Origin: Anthostomella pinea
Lineage: Eukaryota; Ascomycota; Sordariomycetes; Xylariales; Xylariaceae
Direction of reading: 5' to 3'
Assembly: GCA_963556695.1 (NCBI GenBank)
Contig: CAUWAG010000007.1
Coordinates: 2,976,001-3,040,000 of the forward strand
Length of the DNA: 64,000 bases
Numbering within the stretch: position 1 is the stretch's first letter; every line of letters begins with the position of its first letter. The notes beneath the pieces were generated by a model. That model searched no databases. It saw only the letters and a list, made by a program, of their open reading frames with translations, and was not told the origin of the DNA. Below, piece by piece: positions 45,045-53,886 of this stretch. Made by a program: the position numbers and the translations under genes.

Positions 45045-45256
45045 TGTCACAGCGAGCATACTGGGGAGCTGGGACATGGCCTGCAGCAAGCAGCTATTAC
45101 TCTATTGACAAGGATATCAAGACTAGAGAGGAAAGGAAGAGAGAGAGAGATAGGTACAGTAAGAGGTTGCCCCTTTAAGGAGATCCTCTGGTCAGATACT
45201 TCCCCTATTAGGAAGTATCCACTTGTCATGTGGGAAGGTCTGTGCAGGCCGTCACA
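45045..45256 (+). mobile_element. Solo-LTR-like element, TGTCAC...GTCACA family (copy 1)
   Basis: This 212-bp segment begins TGTCACAGCGAGC and ends GGCCGTCACA, with the TG...CA termini of an LTR. Two more copies lie at 49099-49540 and 49191-49413. It contains a (GA)n tract and GC-rich palindromic stretches. Unlike the other copies, it has no 5-bp flanking duplication (TCTCT versus AGAAG). It sits exactly at the junction between the pogo relic and the copia fragment. Confidence 0.75.
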
Positions 45257-46043
45257 AGAAGGACTCTGATGGCTACTGGAGTATTATGTTTGTCACTTGC
45301 AGATACTCTGGATACGTGTGGGCATATTTCCTGAAAAGGAGCACTACAGAACACATAATTGGCGCCCTCCAAAGCATTGTCAGTATACTGAAAATACAGT
45401 TCCAGATCAATATTGAGGCCATAGAAGCAGACAATGAGTTCACCAAGTCAAAGGACATTGAGGACTTCATCAAAGACAATCACATCCGAATCGAGCCCTC
45501 TACACCTTATACCCAAGACCAAAATGGAGGCGCTGAACGCTCGGGAGGTATAATCAAAGCAAAAGCTCTTGCCATGTGCAGCGGAGCCAAGCTTCCAACA
45601 TATCTCTCGCGTCACATCTATACTGCAGCAGTGTATCTCCACAACCGAACACCATCCTGGCACCACAACTGGAAGACCCCATATGAGATGTTCTTCCAAT
45701 ATCTGTCATTCCGAGACAGACTAGTTACCCCTGACTGTAGACCAATGCATACACACCTACGAGCATATGGCTGCAAGATGTTTGTAATGTCTGCCACTGC
45801 ACAGGAGAAGAAGGACCGCCTCAAGAAGCTGAATGCTACTATTAGAGAGCCTGTGGAGGGCCAGGTCAGAGCATCATGCTCCCGGCGAGCACAAAAAGGG
45901 TTAGATGCCAGCTCGTTACCTTCAACTGGAGACACCCAGGCCATACGAAATCGCCACAGGATTTGAGAAGCAGCGTTCAATGCTGGATGCGTTGCCAATC
46001 CTGTTGGTTTGATAGATGGCAGGCCAGTGAGCAAAGCCAAGTA

Positions 46044-47979
46044 ACATCTCACCCCCCCCTGCGGACCACCCCCCCACGGACCACTCCACACCACACCACT
46101 CTCATTCAGATGAAGCCATCTACAACCACCACAGTTGCTAAATACACTAAGGTCGTGGTGTTCTAACCATAATACAGCTCCCAGAATCCGATTCCGACCC
46201 TAAATTTTCACCAGGGACCTCTTATGGGACCTCTTCGCCTGCAGCGGAGTCCCTATAGACCCTCCTGTTCCTCAGCTCTATTTTGGCCTCCCTTACGTTA
46301 GCCATTGTGACGAATCATTCCCCTGGTATTGGTTTGACTGCTTTTCGAGTGGTATTAGCCTTTTTAGCCACTTGAGCCTCAAGCAGCTCACATTTGGCCC
46401 GTAGATTTGCAATAATAGCAGCCTGAACATCCATGGCCTTGCCAGCCTTCTGCACCAACAAGCGCTCAGAGGGCCCCCCAAAGGAAGGGTCCTTTCTTTC
46501 GAGCTTTCGAGCACTCTCCCGCAAAGCCCGGCTTCCAGAGGGTGTTGTAACAATGGTTTTAGCTACCATCTCAAGAAAATCTGGTGTTGTGGCTCGCTCG
46601 GAAGCCTTAGGGTCCCTCTGGCGTGCCCTGGCCACCCCCTTGTCCTCCAGAATCACATATTTCGATTTCAATGCCTCCGCTCTGTTGTGAGGAACAATCC
46701 CAGTCTTTTTCCAGGCAATTCTGATGTTAAGGAGCGTCATTGTGTCCTTCCGGGCCTGCTCATAGCACTCCAAAACCTTCTCCTTAGATGGCCTGAGTCC
46801 CAGACGGCCGCTGGGCGTCTCCTGGAGTAAGGTCTTCAACCTCTTCTTTACCAAATTGAAGACTCCCACATCTAACACCTGGACTACATGGGAACAGTGA
46901 GGTTCATAAAAGATCAACCATACTTTGTTTCTCAAGCAGGTGGCTAGGAACTCGTCATTCGTGTGGGAGTCGTGGCTATCACACACCAAAACCACCCATG
47001 TGTTGCCGTGGACCTCCCGAATGTGAGGAATAAAGATACGTTGAAGCCATTCTAACACAATGTGATTCAAGGTCCATCCATTGGGCGACGTAATAAACCT
47101 CCAGTCGGTGAATTTGCCCTCATTTTGGTTGCTAAACCACTGGGCTTGTACGTTAACCCCCTTAAGAATCACCAGCAGCGGCAAGGTCTCACCAGATCCG
47201 CTCACACACTCTAGGGCAGTTATCTATTCACCCTTCTTGACCCCTTTCTTCATAGCCACGTTGCCGGAGGCCTCGGAGACCACCCAATGGGAGTCCCCAA
47301 CCCCCTGGGCGATTCCCATTTCGTCGACGTTGTACCAGCGTGCTGGCATGAGGTTAACCACGTCAGGGGCGTCACACCGATCGAAAAAAATGTTGATATT
47401 TGCCGCTGTAGCACCATTCACTCGGTTGTAGTCGATAACACGAGACTTCATTATCTTGACTTCCGGGTTTCGAGACAGGAACTTGGATGCCCAATTTTTC
47501 CTTAATTCTCGAGCATCCCCGGTGGCATGGAGCATCCGCTGGGCCATGAGACGGAACTTAGAGACCGCCAGAGAATACCCTAGCCGTGCTTGCCCCAGGG
47601 CCCAGCTTGCTAGCTTATGTTCGAGATACGGTGAGAGAGCCTGTTGGAGAGCGCTGGTCTCATTCCGCGTTGGGGTGCCAGAGATTCGTTGGTTGACGTA
47701 CGAGCGACTGATTTGCCATTCGAGGGCTGACGAACGGACTGGAGCTCCGTGTTGGATGGCCAAAATGGCGGCTTCAGCTTTTATTTGACGGTCGTAAAAT
47801 GACATCATGAGATTCAGCAGTGGACAAGGATTCAAATAGTGTACTTTGTGAAAAAAAAGATGCAAAAGTGATGGTGTAGATGGTGGATCACCATAATCCT
47901 GGTGGTTGGTGAATTACGCGTTTGTGGGTCAGAACGCGCTGGTCCGCAGGGGGGTGGTCCGCAGGGGGGTGGGAGATGT
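46044..47979 (-). mobile_element. Near-intact TA-flanked pogo/Tc1-mariner-type DDE transposon
   Basis: The element is 1936 bp with terminal inverted repeats of about 38-40 bp. Both ends read inward as ACATCTC followed by C-rich DNA and two CTGCGGACCA-like boxes (46044-46082 and the complement of 47940-47979). A TA dinucleotide flanks each end (46042-46043 and 47980-47981), the hallmark of this superfamily. Joining the outside flanks gives continuous copia sequence, so it inserted into the copia element. It carries one transposase gene on the minus strand, interrupted by a single stop. Confidence 0.88.
46315..47808 (-). pseudogene. DDE_1 transposase with a single in-frame stop
   Basis: The start is chosen at 47808 (MMSFYDRQIKAEAAILAIQ), the second of two adjacent ATGs preceding the HTH region LEWQISRSYVNQRISG. 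The CENP-B-type HTH follows (LRKNWASKFLSRNPEVK). All three catalytic acids of the DDE_1 domain are present: WYNVDEMGIAQG, VVLVCDSHDSHTNDEF and QVLDVGVF. The C-terminal part has WKKTGIVPHNR and a coiled coil (RAKCELLEAQVAKKA). The only visible lesion is TAG at 47224-47226 in the same frame, between KKGE and ITALECVSGSGE, where family members usually continue. A single change from CAG would explain it. About 497 codons in all, typical for the family. Confidence 0.85.
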
Positions 47980-49098
47980 TACAACAAGTACAGAACCTAT
48001 GGCTCTCGCCCTGGTGGGAGATCATCACACCAAGGAGATCATCATGGCCCAGCCTCAATACCTACAAAAGTAGGGAAGATACATCAACGATCATTACCAT
48101 CAGAGCTAAAGAACTGTCAAGGTGTCAAGAATCATCTCTACAAGGCTGAGTGGCATCAAGCCGAGGTTGACCATATCAGCAGCCACAATGAAATAGGATC
48201 ATAGATAATCACTGACAAGTCAGCAGCAAATAGACACCAAATCCTGGACTGTATGTGGATGTACAAGTACAAGTTTGACAAGCACGGCTTCCTAAGCAAG
48301 TACAAAGCACGCTTCGTGGTTCGCGGTGACCAGCAGAATAAGAACATCTATGAGGATACCTATGCATCAACTCTCGCAGGCAGATCTTTCAGGGCCCTCA
48401 TGGCAATCGCAGCCCGGTTCAATCTTGAGCTCATCCAATACGATGCCGTCAACGCCTTTGTCAACACAGACCTAGAAAAGGAAGTCTTCATGAAAATACC
48501 ACAAGGGCATCGTGAATAAGGAAAGGTCCTCTTGCTAAAGAAGGCTCTATATGGATTACGGCAATCTCCTTTGTTATGGCAGAAGCATTTCATCAAAACT
48601 CTCACAGATCTTAATTTCAAACCAGTCGCTCACAAACCCTGTTGCTTCATAAAGGATGGCATGATCATCTTCTTCTATGTGGATGATATCGTGATAGCTT
48701 TCAAAGGACACCATCAGAACGCTATTGAGGCGGTCACAAAGAAGCTCAAAGCTACCTATAATTTGACAGGAAGAGAGCCACTACCTCGCCAGCCTCAATC
48801 AGCAGATACCAAAAGAAGATCGGATCAATCCTGTACGCAGCAGTAATCACACGACTTGATATCTCCTTTGCTGCCTCTCGGCTTTCACGCTTTAGTACCA
48901 ACCCAAACAATTTATATCGGCTGCTGCAGAGCATCTATTAGAGTATCTGAAAGGCACCAGGTCATTTGCTCTTCAGTTGGGGGGGTGAAAATCTGCTGGA
49001 AACATGGAGCGATACATCGTTTGCCGACAACTGCCTTGACCGAAAGAGCTCACAAGCATATGTCATGAAGTTATTTGGAGGCATCATTGACTAGAGAG

Positions 49099-49540
49099 TG
49101 TGACGGCCTGCACAGACCTTCCCACATGACAAGCGGATACTTCCCAATAGGGGAAGGATCTGACCAAAGGATCCCCTTAAAGGGGCAACCTGTCACGGCG
49201 AGCGTACTGAGGAGCTGGGACATGGCCGGCAGCAAGCAGCTATTACTCTATTGACGAGAATATCAAGACTAGAGAGGAAAGGAAGAGAGAGAGAGAGATA
49301 GGTACAGTGGGAGGTTGCCCCTTTAAGGGGATCCTCTGGTCAGATCCTTCCCCTATTGGGAGGTATCCACTTGTCATGTGGGAAGGTCTGTGCAGGCCGC
49401 CACAGCCGTCACACAACCTCCCACTGTACCTATCTCTCTCTCTCTCTTCCTTTCCTCTCTAGTCTTGATATTCTCGTCAATAGAGTAATAGCTGCTTGCT
49501 GCCGGCCATGTCCCAGCTCCTCAGTACGCTCGCCGTGACA
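49099..49540 (-). mobile_element. Solo-LTR-like element (outer), split by a nested copy
   Basis: The element starts TGTGACGGCCTGC (49099) and ends CCGTGACA (49540). It is flanked by the 5-bp direct repeat GAGAG (49094-49098 and 49541-49545). It is inserted in the copia RNase H coding region: deleting it rejoins the frame around GGIID and KQNTVTTS. Its own length without the inner element is about 214 bp, matching the other copies in reverse orientation. Confidence 0.85.
49191..49413 (+). mobile_element. Solo-LTR-like element (inner), nested in the outer copy
   Basis: TGTCACGGCG (49191) to GCCGTCACA (49413), 223 bp, flanked by the 5-bp direct repeat CAACC (49186-49190 and 49414-49418). It lies in the opposite orientation inside its sibling, so the plus strand shows a large hairpin. 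The 3' end carries a small duplication (GCCGCCACAGCCGTCACA). Confidence 0.85.
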
Positions 49541-50033
49541 GAGAGCAAACAAACAGAACACAGTGACAACCTCAATAACAGAGGCAGAACTGTTATCCCT
49601 TGCCCAAGCAGCCAAGGAAGTGATATTTGTCTCACGGCTCCTTAGAGAAATTGGCGTATCCTTGGACTGTCCAATTCTGCGGATCTGGTGTGACAACCAA
49701 CAGACCATCAAGTTGGTGCGGAAGGACCTCCAAACACTTCAAACAAAGCTCAAGCACGTCGATATTTACAATCACTGGCTAAGGGAAGCTCAACGCAATG
49801 GGAAGATAGACGTTGAGTACGTCCGGAGTGGAATAATGCTTGCAGACGGCCTGAGCAAGGCACTACCGGCACCAAAGTTCAAGACCTTCAGGGAGTAAGT
49901 GAGGCTGACAGATATCAATGAGAGACTTGTAGCTGGCAAGCTACAAGAACTTAAAGATAACCTTGGACAGGAAGAGCAACAGACTGAATGCTCAGGAACA
50001 ACCCCAATGAATGGAGTTGTTCCTGGGGGGGTG

Positions 50034-50182
50034 TGTTGAATGGGAGCCGGAGATAGACACCGGAAGATCTCCAGTGGGGCAGAGACGCACAGGGCATCTG
50101 ACCCACCAAGAAGACAGATAATCAATCTTTGCACACAGAGCAGAACAATCAATAGCATCAATCAACATCCGTGTATTCAACA
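50034..50182 (+). mobile_element. 3' LTR of the copia element, 149 bp
   Basis: It begins TGTTGAAT and ends ATTCAACA, a perfect 8-nt terminal inverted repeat. It follows a purine-rich CCTGGGGGGGTG tract (about 50022-50033), which is the expected polypurine primer site, and lies 130 bp after the RNase H domain. It is clearly unrelated to the TGTCAC solo-LTR family. Confidence 0.82.
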
Positions 50183-50640
50183 CAAAAAGCCCCTTAATGC
50201 GACATGCTGATGTCCCACCTAAGCTCCTAACTTTTTTGATTCCTGGGTACCAGGCCTCCAGGCCATGTGTAAGAATAGGGATAACGCAAGCTTTCACAGC
50301 CCTCCTGGTTGATTTTACTGGAAGTCTTTTGACTGTGTTGCATAGTCCTCGAAGGTGATTTGCTACCTTACTAGCTTTCTTGGCCCAGTAGGAAACGTGA
50401 TCTTTGAAGTTTAGTTTTCTATCCAGGAAGACATCTAGCCATTGCATGGAGTCCTTTGCTGTTTTGTTCATTGTCCCGTGGCGGACCGGAGGATTGTCTG
50501 AGTTCTTTTTTCATGAGAAGTGCATGATCTCGGTTTTGTCGGGGTCAAATTCAATAGCGTTGTTGTGTCCCCATTGATTAAGCAGATGAAGATTTTCAGA
50601 AGCCTTTGTGGCTGGGAGCTTCGCTCAGTTTTCTTTATAT
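50183..50640 (-). mobile_element. Tad-type LINE fragment, reverse-transcriptase C-terminal part
   Basis: The minus strand encodes ENLHLLNQWGHNNAIEFDPDK, then (after a stop) WLDVFLDRKLNFKDHVSYWA, KVANHLRGLCNTVKRL and HGLEAWYPGIKKVR. This is the conserved region downstream of the RT catalytic core in fungal Tad1/I-clade LINEs. The copia LTR abuts it at 50182, so copia probably inserted into this LINE and the other LINE part has been lost. Confidence 0.75.
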
Positions 50641-50830
50641 GTCTACTAAAGGGGGCTTATTGAGGTTTGTGCCCTTTTTTCCCGGCTAAGTCTCTTCAAG
50701 GGGGAGCATTGTCGATAACTATTTGAAAACAAAGCGGATATCAACCCATCTATCATAAAGCCATTGTTTATTCGATCAACCTCCTTACTCTCACTGGATA
50801 TTAAAGCGCCGTGGTCGGTGCTTCGTAGGC

Positions 50831-51187
50831 TTGAAACAAGACGGAAAAGAAGTAGACCCGCTCAAACACTCTCGAACAAGTACAGCAATTATGTCGTCAT
50901 CTTCTCGAGCAACTAGGGACCTTATATCTTTTAAAAGGAGCACTCTACACAGACTTCTAGCGACCAGATCTGGACATGGCGACTTTGCTAGATATCATGA
51001 ACGTTTTGGGCATACAGACTCGAATGATCACTATAGCTGCGGTAAGAAGAAAACACCACAACATATTTTCTTTTGTAAGAGGCTTAGGAAAAACCGACTG
51101 CTGCCCAGGTACTCTCCTAGGGCAGCCTGTTTACAATACTTGGGGGAGAGGAGCGCGGAATGGGCAAGATTTGTTGTCTATCAATGA
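50831..51187 (+). mobile_element. Tad-type LINE 3' coding end (RNase H/zinc-knuckle region)
   Basis: The 118-codon frame contains LHRLLATRSGHGDFARYHER, followed by DHYSCGKKKTPQHIFFCKR, the typical C-terminal tail of fungal LINE ORF2 (a Cys-rich motif after RNase H). It lies on the opposite strand from the LINE piece at 50183-50640. It is joined directly to the inverted copy of the methyltransferase/SINE segment at about 51177. Confidence 0.72.
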
Positions 51188-51558
51188 ATAATAACGAAAT
51201 AATGCATTGTTCGCCGATGAGAAACATCGTGACAGTGTCACGAAGAAGGGTGTTGGTCTTCTGTTCAGAACTTGGTGATCACATGTATATACGAATCACA
51301 GATGGACGCAGAATATCTAATCACATCCCAGCTAGAAGTCCTCGTCCTCACGGCTTCCTCCCAATGACCGTTCACCACACTGTAGTCACATAGGCCCCAT
51401 TCTTCGTCTCATCAACCGGGCAAGATTCGTTGAGAGCAAGTTCTTTTATCAATCTGCCCCTGATAGATAGCTGTTCTTAAAGGACCAGATGGATGACCCC
51501 AAAGTCATACCACCGCAACAACGGGGATGGGCTCGTGAGCGGGACTGACTGTACTTAT

Positions 51559-52120
51559 GATGATTGATGATGATGATGATTGTATTTATCGTGGGTGCAG
51601 TCCCTCCATAGGGCAAACCACGCCTCCCAGAGCCATTGCATCGTAAGGTTGTAGAGGTGTCAGTCTAGATACATTCAGATCCGCGCACGAGCCTATCCTC
51701 ACTGTAGCGGTACCAACCTGGAGTGACCAGATGGTTTTAGTCAATACCCAAGCACGATTCTGTCAGAAAAACCTCCTATCCAGTGACAAAGCGACCCAGT
51801 GAACCTCAGTCCTCTGGTGTACACATCGTTCCAGTAGCCGTTCGATATGTGTCGCATTGGTGGGTGAAGTAGGTGTTTGTTATCTGTTGGCGAGGGAAAC
51901 CACAAGGGGAAAAACCTCGCAGTAGTGGGTATTATGGAGACAAGCTGCTTGGCTATCGGGCTCTGCGATAAGGGGCCTCTCCACTGTCGTGTGCTGGTTG
52001 TCGACTCGCACAAGCCGGGTCAGAAGGGGGCCATAGCAGGATTCGAACCCACTTGTTCTCGTCGCCCACCGCACAAACGAGAACACAACCAGGCGCATTT
52101 GACCATTGCGCCATACGGCC
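51559..52120 (-). mobile_element. Full-length tRNA-headed SINE, 562 bp
   Basis: On the minus strand it starts with a tRNA-like head (GGCCGTATGGCGCAATGGTC) and continues with a body of about 300 bp unrelated to tRNA. It ends in the same 3' domain as the 41274-41514 element (CTCTGGGAGGCGTGGTTTGC, TAAATACAAT) and a (CAT)n-rich tail. A perfect 15-bp direct repeat, ACTGACTGTACTTAT, flanks it (51544-51558 and 52121-52135). Deleting element plus one repeat reconstitutes the sequence seen at the left arm. These are classic marks of target-primed retrotransposition. Confidence 0.88.
52029..52120 (-). other. tRNA-like head with RNA polymerase III A and B boxes
   Basis: This 92-nt region has the pol III A box TGGCGCAATGG (52103-52113) and a perfect B box GGTTCGAATCC (52039-52049). 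A 7-bp acceptor stem GGCCGTA/TATGGCC closes it (one G-U pair), with a T arm GTGGG/CCTGC. A GTTCTCG/CGAGAAC stem sits where the anticodon arm should be, but its loop is too long for a normal tRNA unless an intron is present. Because it is fused to the SINE body and flanked by the SINE's target repeats, it is the internal promoter of the SINE and not a host tRNA gene. Confidence 0.82.
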
Positions 52121-52233
52121 ACTGACTGTACTTATTATCTTGATACCTCCACAACCCTGCGATGCAGAGACTCTGGGAGGCGTGGTTTGCACTACTGAGG
52201 AGCGATCCCCCACGTTAAATACAATCAATCAAT

Positions 52234-52926
52234 GAGCGAAGCTCCCCATTGTCTACTTGCGTATGTTTGTTGTCATGCGTCAAAGAAATTACTCCGTAGA
52301 CTTGAGAAACGCTGGATAACCGAACCCCACTTAGACGACAGCACAAAATAGGGGTAGCAAAAGAAGATGGGGGTCCCGTGCTCATCACCATTACCTGGTA
52401 TATACCCGCATTTTCATATTGCAAGATGATAAGGCTCATTCGCAGATGCCTCCAGCTAAGTATCGTAGCAACTCAAGGCCGGGAGACCATCCTTCTCTAA
52501 ATGCTTCATCACAAGATGGGAGAACCATGGAACGGATTCTAGTATAGACATGAGCGGCAAATATCAGTTCAAGCTATCGCGTCTGCACTATGACCACGAC
52601 TCTAAGAATAGAAAGCAGAGCTGAAAAAACCGTAAGTCTCAGTCCTTGTTCTATTAATAACCTAAGCTATATAGGAGGTAAAGTTATGGCAGCAGACAGG
52701 CATTATTAGTCACATTCATGTACTCCATGACTACAAAGAGAACACGAAGGCTCCGCCATTCACAAGATGTGGCAGTCTTCATTGTTCGAGCGAGTCACCA
52801 AGGACACCGACAATGCATTATTGTTCATCAAGATCCTGCCCTCGATAAAACCCTGCCGCGGCCCCCATGTCCACCAGCCAATGGATTGTGCTTCTATGCC
52901 GAAGTTGCGTGACATAAGCCGCAACG
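52234..52926. other. Intergenic, right edge of the transposon island
   Basis: No gene is supported here. A 13-nt match to the LINE at 50613-50625 (GAGCGAAGCTCCC, inverted) lies just after the SINE tail. The rest probably contains the promoter of the next ORF. Confidence 0.45.
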
Positions 52927-53886
52927 ATGGAAGCCATCCGGAAATGGCTCACCCCTAAGAACAAGAAAAGGAGTAACAGAAAACATCCGGCGATCAATTC
53001 CTCCGTAAGCGGCAGCGTCGAAAGACTGGCCGACAAGCCCACCCTAGAGGTAGGCCAATATGACCCCCGGGGGGCCGGTCACGTAGGTATAGCGGCCAAC
53101 TTCGCCCCCAGAGTAAGAGGCCGTGATGAGACCCTCGCATGGCTCGCCGGAGACTCGCCAGATGCCCTCGCCGACCTCCTCACCGTCCGGGGTAGGGCCG
53201 CGCGCCAGGTGCGTCGCGGCCCCAGCACGAAGGGTACCAGGGAGATCAAGCACATGCTACGAGAGCCGAGCCGCAAGGCCGTCGAGCAGTTCCACATCGT
53301 CCGCAGCCAGGCCGAGATGGCCGTCCGGTACGGAGTTCCTGGGACAGTGGCTTACAACTTCAGCAAGTCTGTCAGATGGAACACCACTGCCGCGCCGCGA
53401 CTGCCTCTACTGCGACTCGAGAACTTTGGCAGCATGGTGCGGGAAGCTATTGGCACTTCGTGTACGCCGTCCCCACCTATTGACTGGTTGGTGCTTCGCT
53501 CGCCTACGCCGCAAGCAGCTCATCCGGGCGAGTGGCCTGTTACTCATGTCGTAGAGACCGAGTGTCCGGAGACGCGGCGGAGTGTCGTCCAGGACAGCGA
53601 GGAGGATGTCGTTCAGGAAGGCCAGGAGTTGATGCCACTGGATACCGAGATGGCGGATGCCGAGAGGGGAGACGATCCGTACGACGACGCGCCCGACGTC
53701 TCCGACTGCGAATCCGTCGCCGAAGAGTGGGAGGCCCGTGAGGCGCACATCATGGCCGTGACGGTGGTCCCCGCCCAAATGGTGCGCACGATCGACGTTA
53801 AGCCCCGGCGGCAGCGTGCGGTAGACCAGGGTCCGGTCGTCGCCGAGTTAAGTTCTCCTGATAGTGGTGTTGTTGCCGAGAAGTAG
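52927..53886 (+). CDS. Hypothetical protein, 319 aa, orphan
   Basis: A single-exon frame starting at 52927 (MEAIRKWLTPKNKKRSNRKH). The N-terminus is basic. A middle segment (EVGQYDPRGAGHVGIAANF; FHIVRSQAEMAVRYGVPGTV) looks folded. The C-terminal ~130 residues are acidic (PETRRSVVQDSEEDVVQEGQ; DDPYDDAPDVSDCESVAEEW). There is no signal peptide or transmembrane segment. GC-rich third positions contrast with the AT-richer transposon DNA to its left, favouring a real host gene. I do not recognise a family, and it could be lineage-specific. Confidence 0.6.
   Translation: MEAIRKWLTPKNKKRSNRKHPAINSSVSGSVERLADKPTLEVGQYDPRGAGHVGIAANFAPRVRGRDETLAWLAGDSPDALADLLTVRGRAARQVRRGPSTKGTREIKHMLREPSRKAVEQFHIVRSQAEMAVRYGVPGTVAYNFSKSVRWNTTAAPRLPLLRLENFGSMVREAIGTSCTPSPPIDWLVLRSPTPQAAHPGEWPVTHVVETECPETRRSVVQDSEEDVVQEGQELMPLDTEMADAERGDDPYDDAPDVSDCESVAEEWEAREAHIMAVTVVPAQMVRTIDVKPRRQRAVDQGPVVAELSSPDSGVVAEK

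Larger units (their letters stand above)
45257..50182 (+). mobile_element. Degenerate, 5'-truncated Ty1/copia retrotransposon
   Basis: The pieces in order are as follows. Integrase core is at 45257-46043 (DGYWSIMFVTCRYSGYVW; EADNEFTKS; PYTQDQNGGAERSGG, carrying D, D, E). Reverse transcriptase is at about 48240-48790 (RFVVRGDQ, DAVNAFVNTDL, ALYGLRQSP, FFYVDDIVIAF). RNase H is split between about 49000-49098 (SDTSFADNCLDRKSSQAYV) and 49546-49898 (KQNTVTTSITEAELLSLA). A polypurine tract precedes a 149-bp 3' LTR at 50034. Gag and the 5' LTR are missing. The body is interrupted by a DDE transposon (46044-47979) and nested solo LTRs (49099-49540). Stops occur at about 48517 (TAA) and 49091 (TAG, family Trp). 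Confidence 0.85.
51177..52233 (-). repeat. Right arm of the inverted duplication, with nested SINE
   Basis: In reverse complement this repeats 41284-41755: 3' flank, methyltransferase C-terminal codons (51402-51418 is the target-site copy) and SINE fragment. The segment is split by the SINE at 51559-52120. Outer parts are 51177-51558 and 52121-52233. The arm ends at the SINE tail (TAAATACAATCAATCAATGA on the plus strand), where the methyltransferase upstream exon would be expected but is absent. Many differences from the left arm are C/G-to-T/A transitions. Confidence 0.85.

Noticed and set aside
45045..49413. The two TGTCAC...GTCACA copies as the paired LTRs of the copia element
   Set aside because: RNase H coding sequence continues beyond the right copy, the right copies have their own target duplications inside the gene, and a different, better 3' LTR follows a polypurine tract at 50034.
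52029..52120. A host tRNA gene on the minus strand
   Set aside because: A and B boxes and acceptor stem are good, but the anticodon-arm loop is oversized and the sequence is fused to a SINE body inside a 15-bp target duplication. It is a tRNA-derived SINE head.
50613..52243. GAGCGAAGCTCCC at 50613-50625 (reverse) and about 52231-52243 as a target duplication of the LINE composite
   Set aside because: The two copies are inverted, not direct, and one lies in LINE coding sequence, so this is not a normal target-site duplication. It may still be more than chance.
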